From contig JAOAPE010000013.1 of assembly GCA_025462725.1 (NCBI GenBank), positions 40,100 to 104,099 on the forward strand: a DNA stretch of 64,000 bases, read 5' to 3'. Below are positions 1 through 7,911 of the stretch, one piece after another. The stretch comes from Terriglobales bacterium. Lineage in GTDB: Bacteria > Acidobacteriota > Terriglobia > Terriglobales > Acidobacteriaceae. A program made the position numbers and the translations under genes. The notes under the pieces are model-generated. The model was given only the letters and a program-made list of their open reading frames with translations. It ran no database searches and was not told the origin of the DNA. Position 1 is the stretch's first letter. Each line of letters begins with the position of its first letter.

Positions 1-433
1 AAGAATTTGTTTATCAGAAAGCATCAGACCTATTCATTTCTCGTTCAGACGGGTTACGGAGCCCGTAGTCCATAGTAAGCGCGAATGACTTTTTCTGCTA
101 AGGCCTTCCCCCAATATAAGAAATGCTAATAGCGAAGCAGTATTTACATGGCGGCAGCGTGCGCTGGATGACACGGAACCGGGTCAACCCGGACACGGAA
201 TTCCGTCGAGTGCGCGTCAATCCACCGGTTCTGCAAAGACTGGAGCGGCAAGCAACTTTGGTTAGCAACGTGCGGATGCAAAGTTGTCCCCAGTAACAGG
301 CAATCGGAAAGAGACAAACGCGCTGCACACGCTTCGTGCCAAGACCACAGATTCGAGCCAAACCAGGCCAATGTGTGATGGCGAGGCCAGTTCAACATTT
401 GCACCAAAACATGTACCCCAGGAGAGAACCGAA
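1..433. other. Leader region before the bactofilin gene; two adjacent palindromes
   Basis: I see no convincing gene here; the open frames on both strands lack a ribosome site and family resemblance. Two perfect palindromes sit almost end to end: CCGGGTCAACCCGG at 179-192 (centre CA, so an imperfect dyad of 6-bp arms) and ACGGAATTCCGT at 195-206. Their loops are too short for good RNA hairpins, so a protein-binding site is a possible reading, but this is only inference. The following gene starts at 434. Confidence 0.3.
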
Positions 434-1009
434 ATGTGGAAACCTGCAACACCTCCGAGCACGCAGAAACCGAACGCTTCACCTTCACCGGCCAGCACGC
501 AACGCCCAACTCCTACAGAAACGGAAAAACCAGCCATGGCAAGCACACCTCTGAATAACGGAACCACCAACGACATGTCCCCGGCAGCAGCTCCACGCAA
601 TGCCATCCCGCAGGAACAGGCCAGCATTGGCAAGTCCCTGGTCATCAAGGGCGAAGTCAGCGGCTCTGAATCGCTCTACATTGACGGACGCGTTGAGGGA
701 TCCATCAACCTTCCCGGCAACCGCCTCACCGTAGGACGCAACGGCGTGGTCTCAGCTAACGTGATGGCGCGCGAGATCGTGGTCATCGGCAAGCTGAAAG
801 GCAATGTGACGGCCAGCGATCGTGTGGACATCCGCAATGAAGGTTCGCTTACCGGAGACGTGGTTGCGCAGCGTATCAGCATTGAGGATGGCGCGTACTT
901 TAAGGGTGGCATCGACATCCGCAAGCCCGGTCAAAAGCAGGAAGTGAACGGCAAGATGGAATCGGGCCACGTGGACCACAGCAAGGAAGTTGTAGCCGCT
1001 CGGGCATAA
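434..1009 (+). CDS. Bactofilin (polymer-forming cytoskeletal protein)
   Basis: A 191-residue protein with a disordered Pro/Thr/Ser-rich N-terminal arm (about residues 1-60) followed by the bactofilin beta-helix (about 62-165). The core carries the family's repeating short beta-strand pattern, starting at IGKSLVIKGEVSGSESLYID and continuing through VEGSINLPGN and GSLTGDVVAQRISIEDGAYF. Bactofilins polymerise without nucleotide and act as cytoplasmic or membrane-attached scaffolds in cell shape and envelope tasks. The frame is open from 284, but the start at 434 is chosen because a strong purine site (AGGAGAGAACC) sits just upstream. The gene is monocistronic, with a terminator directly after it. 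The next long gene, on the other strand, is murJ, which fits an envelope or cell-wall neighbourhood. The C-terminal tail is short and charged. Family assignment is secure; the cellular role is not known from sequence. Confidence 0.92.
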   Translation: MWKPATPPSTQKPNASPSPASTQRPTPTETEKPAMASTPLNNGTTNDMSPAAAPRNAIPQEQASIGKSLVIKGEVSGSESLYIDGRVEGSINLPGNRLTVGRNGVVSANVMAREIVVIGKLKGNVTASDRVDIRNEGSLTGDVVAQRISIEDGAYFKGGIDIRKPGQKQEVNGKMESGHVDHSKEVVAARA

Positions 1010-1057
1010 CCGAGATCGCTCTCTGGTTGTCCTGGATGTTTTTCTCCCCGAAACAGC

Positions 1058-1099
1058 GCGGGTGCTGCACACAACAAGGCAGCGCCCGCGGTGTTTTTT
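1058..1099 (+). terminator. Rho-independent terminator of the bactofilin gene
   Basis: An 11-bp stem, GCGGGTGCTGC paired with GCAGCGCCCGC (one T-G pair), with a 10-nt loop, is followed by GGTGTTTTTT. It lies about 50 bases after the bactofilin stop codon. Confidence 0.85.
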
Positions 1100-1141
1100 C
1101 ACTCCGGCTCACAACGCCGATGAAAGCGGTCTTCGATCCTC

Positions 1142-1345
1142 ATGCTTGAAAAAGTCCTGCAATTGCTTTCCATCGTCTGCAAGCACAAGAAAACGTCGCA
1201 GCCGTTCGCCACAGCTTCGACGAGAAGATCATCGTCCAACTCGCCATGGGATCCCATCGCGCCAGCGGGGAAGCACTACGTTGTATGTTTGGATTGCGGG
1301 AAGCAGTTTGATTATGACTGGAAGCGGATGAAGATTGTAAGCTAA
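1142..1345 (+). CDS. Small conserved-looking protein with a CxxC pair (67 aa)
   Basis: I do not recognise a named family. The protein has a Lys/Ser-rich N-terminal half containing a CKHKK motif and a C-terminal block HYVVCLDCGKQFDYDWKRMK with a CxxC pair and aromatic residues, which looks like half of a zinc ribbon. The single CKH motif upstream could supply the other ligands. The start ATG at 1142 has only a weak purine stretch before it. Its stop codon overlaps the stop codon of murJ, which runs in the opposite direction, so the two genes are convergent with no space for separate terminators. A second small Cys-pair protein is encoded at 2981-3130. I judge it real from the compact motif block, not from any database match. 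Confidence 0.6.
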   Translation: MLEKVLQLLSIVCKHKKTSQPFATASTRRSSSNSPWDPIAPAGKHYVVCLDCGKQFDYDWKRMKIVS

Positions 1346-2928
1346 ACCTTTTGCTGATCCTGCGCCAGAAGTTCCGAGCGGGTCAGCCAAAGCCCGGCAG
1401 CGACCGCTGCCGCCCACGTGATTGAGACAAATCCGATATTCATTATGGCTGTCATGTGCGTACCTGCATAAGGCATCGCTTTGCCGGCCCATATGGCAGT
1501 TGCCCCGGCGAGGAACGCCGTTGCGAGTGCCTTCGTCAGTTCCAGCCAGTTCAATCCTGACAATCGAACCAGTCCACGGCGGTCGAGCATCCCGGCGAGG
1601 ACAAACGTGTGCAGAAGGATCGCAATGTTAGACGCTAGCGCCAGCCCGATGATTCCCATTCGCTGGAACAAGAACCAATAGATCGGCAACGAGAAGATCG
1701 TTACCAGGGTTCCAGCGACCATGGGACGCACAGTGTCGCCGGCAGCGTAGAATCCGCGCGCGTAGAGTCCTTGAACTGCCCAGAAGATGAGCGACATTGA
1801 AAAGACAAGAAAGTAGAGTGCGGTCTCTTGTGTATCAACCAGGTTGAACCTGCCACGGCGCAGGGCAATGTCAACCAATGGAAGTGCGACAGCCAGCATC
1901 CATGAGGTCGCGATGAGCGAAATCGCTCCCAAGCGGTAGACGGAGTTGTTAACGGTAGACTCGAAATCTTCAAATCGTTTCTCGCTGTATAGGCGGGCGA
2001 AGAACGGCAGCGATGCCAGTCCCACCGCTTGTCCCAACACGCCGACGGGAACCTGCATCAATCGCTTTGCATAGTTGAGGCGCGTGACGTCGCCGGGACT
2101 GAAGCTGGCGAAGTATCGCAGGATCCATTCGTCTGCTGCGACCACAGACACGCCAAGCATCAATGGAATCGACATCCACAGCCATTCCCGGAATGCGGGA
2201 AGGCGCGGATTAAACGCGAACTTGAATCCTATTCCTGTTCGTTTCGCGCCAACTGCGTTCATCAGAAAAGGTCCGATCAGGCTTCCCAGCGTTGCACCCA
2301 CAGCCAGCGAGGCGATTCCGATCTGCTTGGACAGCAAAACTCCTCCGGCGATGATGAATGCTGTGTAAACAATGGGTGCAAAGGCAGGAATCAGAAACTG
2401 GCGTTTGGTTTGCAACACTGCTGAGACGATTGCGCCCATGAGGAAGAAAAGTGGTTGTGGCAGCAGGATCCGCGTCAGAGTAATGCAGAGTTGGACCTGC
2501 GAACCCTTGAAATACCATCCAACGAATTGCGGAGCGAATATCTCGCCCAGAATAATCACTAGCGTGAATACAACCACCATCACGCTGAGTATCACGGAGA
2601 AGACTTGTTGCGCTTCCTCTTCACGTTTTTCTGCAATGTAGCGCGTAAAAAGCGAGATGAACGTGACAGAGATCGAACCGCCAGCAGCGAGATACAAGAG
2701 AAAATCAGGAAGAGTGAACGCCGCGACGTAAGCGTCCGTCACCGGGCCGGCGCCGAATGCATAGGCAACATACGTATCGCGAAGGTATCCCACAACCCGC
2801 GCCAGCATGGTCGCGATCATGAGCAGAGCTGCAGCGGAGTAGACGGAGTGCTCGCGTCCAGGGCTGAATAGCCGTCCGATTCTGACCAATGGGCTTGAGC
2901 GGGATACTGTGTGGGTCTCCGGCGACAT
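1342..2928 (-). CDS. murJ: Lipid II flippase MurJ (MviN family)
   Basis: A 528-residue polytopic membrane protein of the MviN/MurJ branch of the MOP superfamily. It moves undecaprenyl-linked peptidoglycan precursor (lipid II) from the inner to the outer face of the cytoplasmic membrane. The sequence shows about 14 hydrophobic segments, an N-terminal motif with arginines around ARVVGYLRDTYVAYAFGAG, and the typical LPDFLLYLAAGGSISVTFI block. Length is normal for the family (about 510-540 aa). The N-terminal 30 residues are hydrophilic, as in many acidobacterial versions. The gene is convergent with the 67-aa gene, and a tiny plus-strand gene starts 52 bases upstream of it. No other peptidoglycan genes are adjacent. 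Confidence 0.95.
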   Translation of the reverse strand: MSPETHTVSRSSPLVRIGRLFSPGREHSVYSAAALLMIATMLARVVGYLRDTYVAYAFGAGPVTDAYVAAFTLPDFLLYLAAGGSISVTFISLFTRYIAEKREEEAQQVFSVILSVMVVVFTLVIILGEIFAPQFVGWYFKGSQVQLCITLTRILLPQPLFFLMGAIVSAVLQTKRQFLIPAFAPIVYTAFIIAGGVLLSKQIGIASLAVGATLGSLIGPFLMNAVGAKRTGIGFKFAFNPRLPAFREWLWMSIPLMLGVSVVAADEWILRYFASFSPGDVTRLNYAKRLMQVPVGVLGQAVGLASLPFFARLYSEKRFEDFESTVNNSVYRLGAISLIATSWMLAVALPLVDIALRRGRFNLVDTQETALYFLVFSMSLIFWAVQGLYARGFYAAGDTVRPMVAGTLVTIFSLPIYWFLFQRMGIIGLALASNIAILLHTFVLAGMLDRRGLVRLSGLNWLELTKALATAFLAGATAIWAGKAMPYAGTHMTAIMNIGFVSITWAAAVAAGLWLTRSELLAQDQQKV

Positions 2929-2980
2929 TGTGAGTGATTCTACGACATCGCCTTAGCAGGCGAACTCATCGAAGAGAAGT

Positions 2981-3130
2981 ATGGAACGAGTAAACCAAGA
3001 CTATCCCGACTTTGAACCTGCCGGCCCGAAATGCGACCATTGCGGCCTTCCCATTCCGGACACAGATGAAATGATCAAAGATGGTATTTACGTCTACTGC
3101 TCGAGAGCTTGCGCTAATGCGCAGCAGTGA
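2981..3130 (+). CDS. Tiny zinc-ribbon-like protein (49 aa)
   Basis: Reading from ATG at 2981 to TGA at 3130 gives a 49-residue acidic protein with CDHCG near residue 18 and YCSRAC near residue 41. That is two Cys pairs about 20 residues apart, the layout of a treble-clef or TRASH-like metal site. The purine run GAAGAGAAG directly before the ATG can serve as a ribosome site. It is divergent from murJ. The left inverted repeat of the GxxExxY cassette begins 13 bases after its stop. I do not recognise a named family; zinc binding is inferred from the Cys pattern only. Confidence 0.6.
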   Translation: MERVNQDYPDFEPAGPKCDHCGLPIPDTDEMIKDGIYVYCSRACANAQQ

Positions 3131-3142
3131 TTCAAGAGCTTA

Positions 3143-3159
3143 GCCACGGATTTCACGGA
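3143..3159 (+). repeat. Left terminal inverted repeat of the GxxExxY cassette
   Basis: GCCACGGATTTCACGGA, 17 bp, is the exact reverse complement of the sequence at 3624-3640. A looser second copy of the unit (ACACGGATTTACACGG) follows it on the inner side, mirrored by degenerate copies (ACAGATTTCACAGA read inward) at the other end. Confidence 0.9.
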
Positions 3160-3188
3160 CGACACGGATTTACACGGAGGGGCTGGGC

Positions 3189-3605
3189 TTAAGTTGCCGC
3201 TGCCACTTTGGGTGGTTGTCCTGCCTTTCGCTCATTGTCGAAGACCAGACGCTTCAGTTGTGCGCTAGGGCCAAAATTAAACAAGAGTGCCACTTCGAGC
3301 TGAGTTGCTCTCAAATAATTCAAGGTCTGTGCTTCGTGCGCCTGTTCGAGTCTCTTGATTGCTTTTAGCTCCAACAGCACCAAACGATTCACAACCAAAT
3401 CAGCCTTGAAGTCCGCAATCTTCTTGCCGTGATACCAGACCGGAACAGCTACCTGGCGCTCGACAGAAAGACCGCTTTCAATCAGGGAGATCGTCATTGC
3501 CTCTTCGTATACCGATTCTAAAAATCCATGACCAAGCTCTCTGAAAACAGAGTAAAAGACGCCAATGATTCGCTCCGTTAGTTCCTCATGCTTCATCCGT
3601 GTCAT
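3189..3605 (-). CDS. GxxExxY family protein, predicted nuclease-like fold
   Basis: A 138-residue protein with the name-giving motif in GHGFLESVYEEAM (G-FL-E-SV-Y, near residues 28-36). About 40 residues further on it has KADLVVNRLVLLELKAI, an Asp followed by Glu-x-Lys as in PD-(D/E)XK nucleases. The family is widespread, small, usually monocistronic and of unknown biological role; nuclease activity is inferred, not proven. Either Met1 or Met4 could be the start. The gene is enclosed by a perfect 17-bp inverted repeat pair (3143-3159 and 3624-3640), so the whole unit is about 498 bp. It sits exactly in the gap between two convergent genes, which suggests a mobile or once-mobile cassette. The C-terminal end, rich in Pro, Ala and Lys, looks variable. 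Confidence 0.88.
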   Translation of the reverse strand: MTRMKHEELTERIIGVFYSVFRELGHGFLESVYEEAMTISLIESGLSVERQVAVPVWYHGKKIADFKADLVVNRLVLLELKAIKRLEQAHEAQTLNYLRATQLEVALLFNFGPSAQLKRLVFDNERKAGQPPKVAAAT

Positions 3606-3623
3606 TCTGTGAAATCTGTGAAA

Positions 3624-3640
3624 TCCGTGAAATCCGTGGC
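3624..3640 (-). repeat. Right terminal inverted repeat of the GxxExxY cassette
   Basis: TCCGTGAAATCCGTGGC is the exact inverted copy of 3143-3159. It lies 19 bases upstream of the GxxExxY start and 7 bases beyond the amidohydrolase stop. No target-site duplication is visible outside the two repeats. Confidence 0.9.
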
Positions 3641-3647
3641 AAAGTTT

Positions 3648-4973
3648 CTACTTCGCAACTCCGTTCTGCTTGTAAACCTGACCACCCTTCATTACGAAGT
3701 CCATCTTTTCCAAAGAGGTCACGTCTTTTAGCGGATCGCCCTGAACGGCGATGACGTCAGCGAATTTGCCAGCTTCGATGCTGCCTACATCTTTGCTGCG
3801 TCCGATCAAGTCAGCTGCGCTGGACGTCGCCGCGCGAATCGCCTGGGCGGGAGTCATTCCGAATTTCACCATGTAGAAGAATTGTTTGGCGTTGTCTCCG
3901 TGCGGATAGACTCCCGCGTCAGTCCCGAACGCCATCTTCACGCCGGCTTTGAAAGCCTTCGCGAAATTCTCGCGTTGGGTCCGGCCCACCATTTTTTCTT
4001 TTTCTACATTCTCGGGTTCCAGTCCAAACTTGATGGCATTGCCGAGAAGATAATCGTCGTTATAGATGTCCATCACGAAGTAAGTTCCGTGCTGCTTGGC
4101 TAACGCGATGCCTTCATCATCCACCAGGCTGGCGTGCTCGATGGAGTCAATGCCCGCGCGGATGGCATCTTTGATGCCCTGTGCGCCATGAGCGTGCGCG
4201 GCGATCTTGCGCCCTGCTTCATGCGCGGTGTCAGCTGCCATTTTTAGTTCTGTGTAAGTGAATTGAGGAGCCCCGGGACTGTCGCCTTTTGAGAGCACTC
4301 CGCCGGTCGCGAGGATCTTGATCACATCCACTCCGTACTTCACCTGTGCGCGGACAACGTGCTGCACCTGATCTGCGCCGTCGGCGATCCCATAGTCGCG
4401 TTCTTCAGGAAACATGGTCACGCGGGTCTGCGGTGAGTAGCTGTTGAGATCGCCATGTCCGCCAGTGATGGAAATCCCCGGGCCAGAAGCGACGATGCGA
4501 GGTCCCGGGATGAATCCGTCATTGATCGAATTACGCAGATCAACAGCAAGGAACGGCGCAGAGCCAACGTCGCGGACTGAAGTGAAACCAGCGTCGAGAG
4601 TTTTGCGAGCGTTTACCACACCAGCGAAGGCGCTAAAAAAGGGACTCTCGCGGAAATCATAGATCGGATTGTAGCGATCGGCGCGGCTGCCAAGATGCGT
4701 GTGGCAATCGATGAGACCCGGCAGTACGGTTGCGTTGGAGAGGTCTATGACTTCGGCGCCTGCAGGAACGGCAAGCTCAGCAGCGCCGCCAACCTTCTGG
4801 ATGCGGTCTCCTGAAATCACAATGACCATATTCGATTTCAGCGAGTCAGACGTGGCATCGAACAGCCGTCCAGCTTTGATGTAAGTGATTTTTGGAGCGG
4901 AAGGTGTTTGCGCGAATACGGCGAGTGATGCGATCAGGAACGCAAAAAGAAAAGTGATGCGAAACTTGCTCAT
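3648..4973 (-). CDS. Exported metal-dependent amidohydrolase (imidazolonepropionase/prolidase-like)
   Basis: A 441-residue member of the amidohydrolase superfamily, predicted to hydrolyse amide or peptide-like bonds outside the cytoplasm. The start at 4973 has AGGAG eight bases upstream and gives a clean signal peptide (MSKFRITFLFAFLIASLAVF, cleavage near AQT). Metal ligands of the superfamily are visible: DCHTHLG near residue 90, KILATGG with the bridging Lys, AHAHG, DSIEHA, and FGTDAGVYPHGDN with the catalytic Asp. The C-terminal IEAGKFADVIAVQGDPLKDV is the usual closing beta-domain. Substrate cannot be read from sequence; relatives include Xaa-Pro dipeptidases and N-acyl amino acid hydrolases of Acidobacteriota and Bacteroidota. 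The GxxExxY cassette lies directly after its stop codon. Confidence 0.9.
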   Translation of the reverse strand: MSKFRITFLFAFLIASLAVFAQTPSAPKITYIKAGRLFDATSDSLKSNMVIVISGDRIQKVGGAAELAVPAGAEVIDLSNATVLPGLIDCHTHLGSRADRYNPIYDFRESPFFSAFAGVVNARKTLDAGFTSVRDVGSAPFLAVDLRNSINDGFIPGPRIVASGPGISITGGHGDLNSYSPQTRVTMFPEERDYGIADGADQVQHVVRAQVKYGVDVIKILATGGVLSKGDSPGAPQFTYTELKMAADTAHEAGRKIAAHAHGAQGIKDAIRAGIDSIEHASLVDDEGIALAKQHGTYFVMDIYNDDYLLGNAIKFGLEPENVEKEKMVGRTQRENFAKAFKAGVKMAFGTDAGVYPHGDNAKQFFYMVKFGMTPAQAIRAATSSAADLIGRSKDVGSIEAGKFADVIAVQGDPLKDVTSLEKMDFVMKGGQVYKQNGVAK

Positions 4974-5040
4974 GTTTGAGACTCCTGCTTGGAATGAACG
5001 CAATGAGTCTCATGTCTCAGAACGCAAGTGTCAAGCCATG

Positions 5041-5847
5041 CTAATCATGGTGCTGCTGCTGCGGCATCGTGGACATGTCGGCGGTATTCTTCTGCCGCTC
5101 CACTGACCATATCGCGTCCAGCGATTGTTCGTAGGGATACAGATGGACCATCCATCCGAAGATGCGGGGAATGAATTTCCCTCCCGCAGACTCGCACTCT
5201 TCTTGGGTGCTGATGGTACCGGCCAATCCGAAGCGCGGTGATTTTCCGAACATCTCATTACGCTTACTATCCGGCGGTTTGCAAAGGTTCACGTGCTGGT
5301 GCCATTGCGCAACGCTTAGGGGAACCCGTTTGTCCAATTCATCTTCGCCGTATCGCGCAGGCGCTGTGTACATGGCGCCGATCAGTTTGAAATCGTTATT
5401 GCCCGTTTTTTCGTAAAGCAGCGATGTGGGATGCTCGGCGTTGAATCGGAAACCGGCTTCCATCGCATACCCGTAATTCGTGAAGTGATACATCTTCTGC
5501 TTGAGCTCGGGCAGGAAAATCTTGTAGCCATCCGCCTCGGCAGTCTTCACGTCTTTGTATTTCTCCAATGATTTACGGGCGGTATTCACGATCTGCTGTG
5601 CCCGTGCAGTGTCAGCTGGTGTGGCATCCCGCAACGCACTCATCTTCATATGCGGACCCATAGCGTGCTCATGGTCATGACCGTGCGAACTCATCGCAGA
5701 AGTCACCGCGCCTAGATCTTGCTGGGTCTGCGTCTCAGCGGGAGTGGATTTCGCGGGCACATCGTGCTCGTGTACAGCATGCTGCGCCCTCACAACTAAG
5801 GCGAGGAGAATAAAAATGCCGAGTCCAACCATATTTCGGTTTCGCAT
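5041..5847 (-). CDS. Unknown exported His/Met-rich protein (268 aa)
   Basis: I do not recognise a named function. The start at 5847 follows AAGGAA and begins a signal peptide (cleavage likely after VVRAQ). The mature N-terminus is rich in His and Met, with HEHD near residue 27 and HGHDHEHAMGPHMKM near 55-70, and the protein ends in QQQHHD; these are typical candidate metal-binding stretches. The folded part (about 75-255) includes a TADGYKIFLPE block and WHQHVNLCKPP with His and Cys close together, and WMVHLYPYE near the end. It is divergent from the Spy/CpxP-like gene (150 bases apart), which also has His/Met stretches, and the two may share a promoter region. A periplasmic or surface metal-related role is inferred. 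Confidence 0.75.
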   Translation of the reverse strand: MRNRNMVGLGIFILLALVVRAQHAVHEHDVPAKSTPAETQTQQDLGAVTSAMSSHGHDHEHAMGPHMKMSALRDATPADTARAQQIVNTARKSLEKYKDVKTAEADGYKIFLPELKQKMYHFTNYGYAMEAGFRFNAEHPTSLLYEKTGNNDFKLIGAMYTAPARYGEDELDKRVPLSVAQWHQHVNLCKPPDSKRNEMFGKSPRFGLAGTISTQEECESAGGKFIPRIFGWMVHLYPYEQSLDAIWSVERQKNTADMSTMPQQQHHD

Positions 5848-5997
5848 GGTAGATTCCTTCCGTTCACATTCTCGCAACCCGCTTGCGCGGCAGATGTTCC
5901 GGCCAACGAACACGCCTGAAACCGCTATTGTCGCGCAACTTTCCTGAGCTGTGCGGTTTTACTTTTACAGAGCCTAATGAGGCAAGGAGCAATAAAG

Positions 5998-6687
5998 ATG
6001 AGATTGAAAACAAGACATTCAGCGATAGCGATGGTAATAGCCCTCGCACTCGCGATTGCCGCTGGCGGGGCCGCCGCAGCCCAGGGGCATCCCGGGCACG
6101 GAGCTGGCCACGGCATGATGGGCGACAAATTGGCCAAGGAACTCAACTTGACCGCCGATCAGCAAGCAAAATTAAAGCAACTCATGGAAGCCGACCGTGC
6201 CAAGATGCAAGCACTGCACCAGGACCAGTCGCTCACAAAAGAGCAAAAGATGCAGCAATCGCAAGCGCTTCGCGAGACCATGAAGAATGACATGAACTCG
6301 GTGCTCACGCCGGAACAGCAGCAGAAATTCGCGAGCTTGCGGGAGAGTCACGGTGCTGGTGGCCCCATGGGCAAAGATCACGACCGGCTGGCCAACCAGC
6401 TGAATCTCACAGCAGACCAGAAGACCAAGATGCAGAGCATCATGGAAAGCAATCATCAACAGATGAAGGCCATCCATGACGATCAGTCGCTTTCACAGCA
6501 GGACAAGCAGGCGAAGGTCAAGCAACTGCACGAATCGATGAAATCGCAAGTGAACGCGATCCTCACCCCAGACCAGCAGCAGAAGTTCGCGCAGATGCAC
6601 CAGCGTATGGGCAAGGGCCATAGTGGACGCGGCGGTTTCGGTGGACATCAGGGCGAGGGCGCGCAAACGCCTCCTCCGGGAATGTAA
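5998..6687 (+). CDS. Spy/CpxP-like periplasmic LTXXQ protein with two repeats
   Basis: A 229-residue exported helical protein. The start at 5998 is set by AAGGAGC eight bases upstream. Residues 1-30 form a signal peptide (ending near AAAAQG), followed by HPGHGAGHGMMG, a His/Met stretch. The rest is two tandem copies of a unit of about 85-90 residues, each opening with LNLTADQ and closing with LTPxQQQKFA, the LTXXQ motif of the Spy/CpxP/ZraP family. Members act as periplasmic chaperones or zinc-sensing accessory proteins. Repeat 1 covers about 42-120 and repeat 2 about 130-210. The C-terminus is Gly-rich. A terminator follows at 6711. Confidence 0.85.
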   Translation: MRLKTRHSAIAMVIALALAIAAGGAAAAQGHPGHGAGHGMMGDKLAKELNLTADQQAKLKQLMEADRAKMQALHQDQSLTKEQKMQQSQALRETMKNDMNSVLTPEQQQKFASLRESHGAGGPMGKDHDRLANQLNLTADQKTKMQSIMESNHQQMKAIHDDQSLSQQDKQAKVKQLHESMKSQVNAILTPDQQQKFAQMHQRMGKGHSGRGGFGGHQGEGAQTPPPGM

Positions 6688-6710
6688 TCAAGCTAGGAAG
6701 CGATGCAAAT

Positions 6711-6745
6711 CGGGAAGGCGCTGTCTGGGCCTTCCCGTTTCTATT
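6711..6745 (+). terminator. Terminator of the Spy/CpxP-like gene
   Basis: A perfect 9-bp stem, CGGGAAGGC with GCCTTCCCG, has a 9-nt loop and is followed by TTTCTATTTT. It ends where the convergent 125-aa gene ends. Confidence 0.85.
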
Positions 6746-7118
6746 TTCTACGGTGGCGATTCCTGAACTCGCGGCGGTTCTCGTACTTGCTCGGCGCCTC
6801 TCCTGACATCACCTGCATCTCGCGCTCGCGGATAGCTTCGATCCCGTGTTTCACTACGTCTTCCTTCAACAAATCGAGAACATCGAGCAGGTAACGGATC
6901 TGAGGTCTTTCATGGACTGATTCCGCGTCATTGCGAACAGCAGGCAGAAACATCAGGTGAAGATCTTCCATCGGGCGCTGGAACTCTGGAAGGTAAATGT
7001 CGTCAATGTGCGCCATCGCAAAGTTGTGAACCACATCCCAGTCAACGATGTTGTCAAGATATGAGCGCACCAGAAGTTCGAACTGTTCGTGCGGGAAGCT
7101 TTTGGGAAGAGTTTCCAT
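6741..7118 (-). CDS. Unknown cytoplasmic protein (125 aa)
   Basis: I do not recognise a family. The protein is acidic in the middle and Arg/Lys-rich at the C-terminus, with no signal peptide or membrane segment. It contains a helical block HEQFELLVRSYLDNIVDWDV and a second block LLDVLDLLKEDVVKHGIEA. The reading frame is clean, the start is ATG, and it is convergent with the Spy-like gene and separated from kdsB by 39 bases on the same strand. It may be the last gene of the kdsB transcript. Function is unknown. Confidence 0.7.
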   Translation of the reverse strand: METLPKSFPHEQFELLVRSYLDNIVDWDVVHNFAMAHIDDIYLPEFQRPMEDLHLMFLPAVRNDAESVHERPQIRYLLDVLDLLKEDVVKHGIEAIREREMQVMSGEAPSKYENRREFRNRHRRK

Positions 7119-7157
7119 TCGTCGCTAAAGCAAATCTATCCGGCGAAAAAACGTTTT

Positions 7158-7895
7158 TCAAGTCCTCTGTCTTAGGATGCTGTCCACCCGCTGAAGGTCT
7201 TCCTCAGTGTCTACCCCGATGGTGTCATGTTGCGTCTCGGAAACGTAGATGTCGATGCCATTTTCCAAGAACCGAAGTTGTTCCAGCCGTTCGCTGCGTT
7301 CCAATGCTGATTCAGGGAGCGTGCAGAAGCGGTCGAGAGCGGCCTTCCGATAGGCATAGAGACCGAGATGCTTCATGTATCGAAATTCGGCGGTCTTATC
7401 GCGATCGAAGGGAATGGTAGAGCGCGAAAAATAGAGCGCCCGTCCTTGTTTATTGACGACCACTTTCACAGCGTTGGAATTCGCAATGTCCGCGGCGGGC
7501 GCCGGCGTCATCACGGTGGAAACCAGGACATCTGGATTCTGCATGGGGCCGAGCAGCGCATCAATGTGCTCAACGCGGGCAAGAGGCTCATCGCCCTGAA
7601 CGTTGATGAACACGTCAATCATCGTTTCCGCAGAAATCGAGCGAGCGACCTCGTTGACTCTGTCAGTCCCGCTCTTGTGCTGATCAGAAGTCATCCGCGC
7701 ATTCCAACCATTCTTCTTGCAGACAGCCATGATTTCATCTGAATCGGTCGCGACGATCACATCCGACACAAGCTTCGAATTAGCAGCCGCTTCATAGACG
7801 TGCGCGAGCATGGGACGTCCAGCGATCTCACGCAGGATCTTGCGCGGGAGCCGTGTGGAAGCTAGGCGAGCGGGGATGATGGCAATAGCATTCAT
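7158..7895 (-). CDS. kdsB: 3-deoxy-manno-octulosonate cytidylyltransferase
   Basis: A 245-residue cytoplasmic enzyme that makes CMP-KDO from CTP and KDO, the activated sugar needed for the inner core of lipopolysaccharide. The N-terminal nucleotide-binding signature IPARLASTRLPRK is intact, followed by VIVATDSDEI, the INVQGDEP metal/CTP-site motif near residue 97, and HLGLYAYRKAAL. Length matches the family (about 245-255). It lies 17 bases after the YitT-type gene on the same strand, so the two are probably co-transcribed. Presence of kdsB indicates a KDO-containing outer membrane. Confidence 0.96.
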   Translation of the reverse strand: MNAIAIIPARLASTRLPRKILREIAGRPMLAHVYEAAANSKLVSDVIVATDSDEIMAVCKKNGWNARMTSDQHKSGTDRVNEVARSISAETMIDVFINVQGDEPLARVEHIDALLGPMQNPDVLVSTVMTPAPAADIANSNAVKVVVNKQGRALYFSRSTIPFDRDKTAEFRYMKHLGLYAYRKAALDRFCTLPESALERSERLEQLRFLENGIDIYVSETQHDTIGVDTEEDLQRVDSILRQRT

Positions 7896-7911
7896 GTGTA
7901 CGGATACTAAA

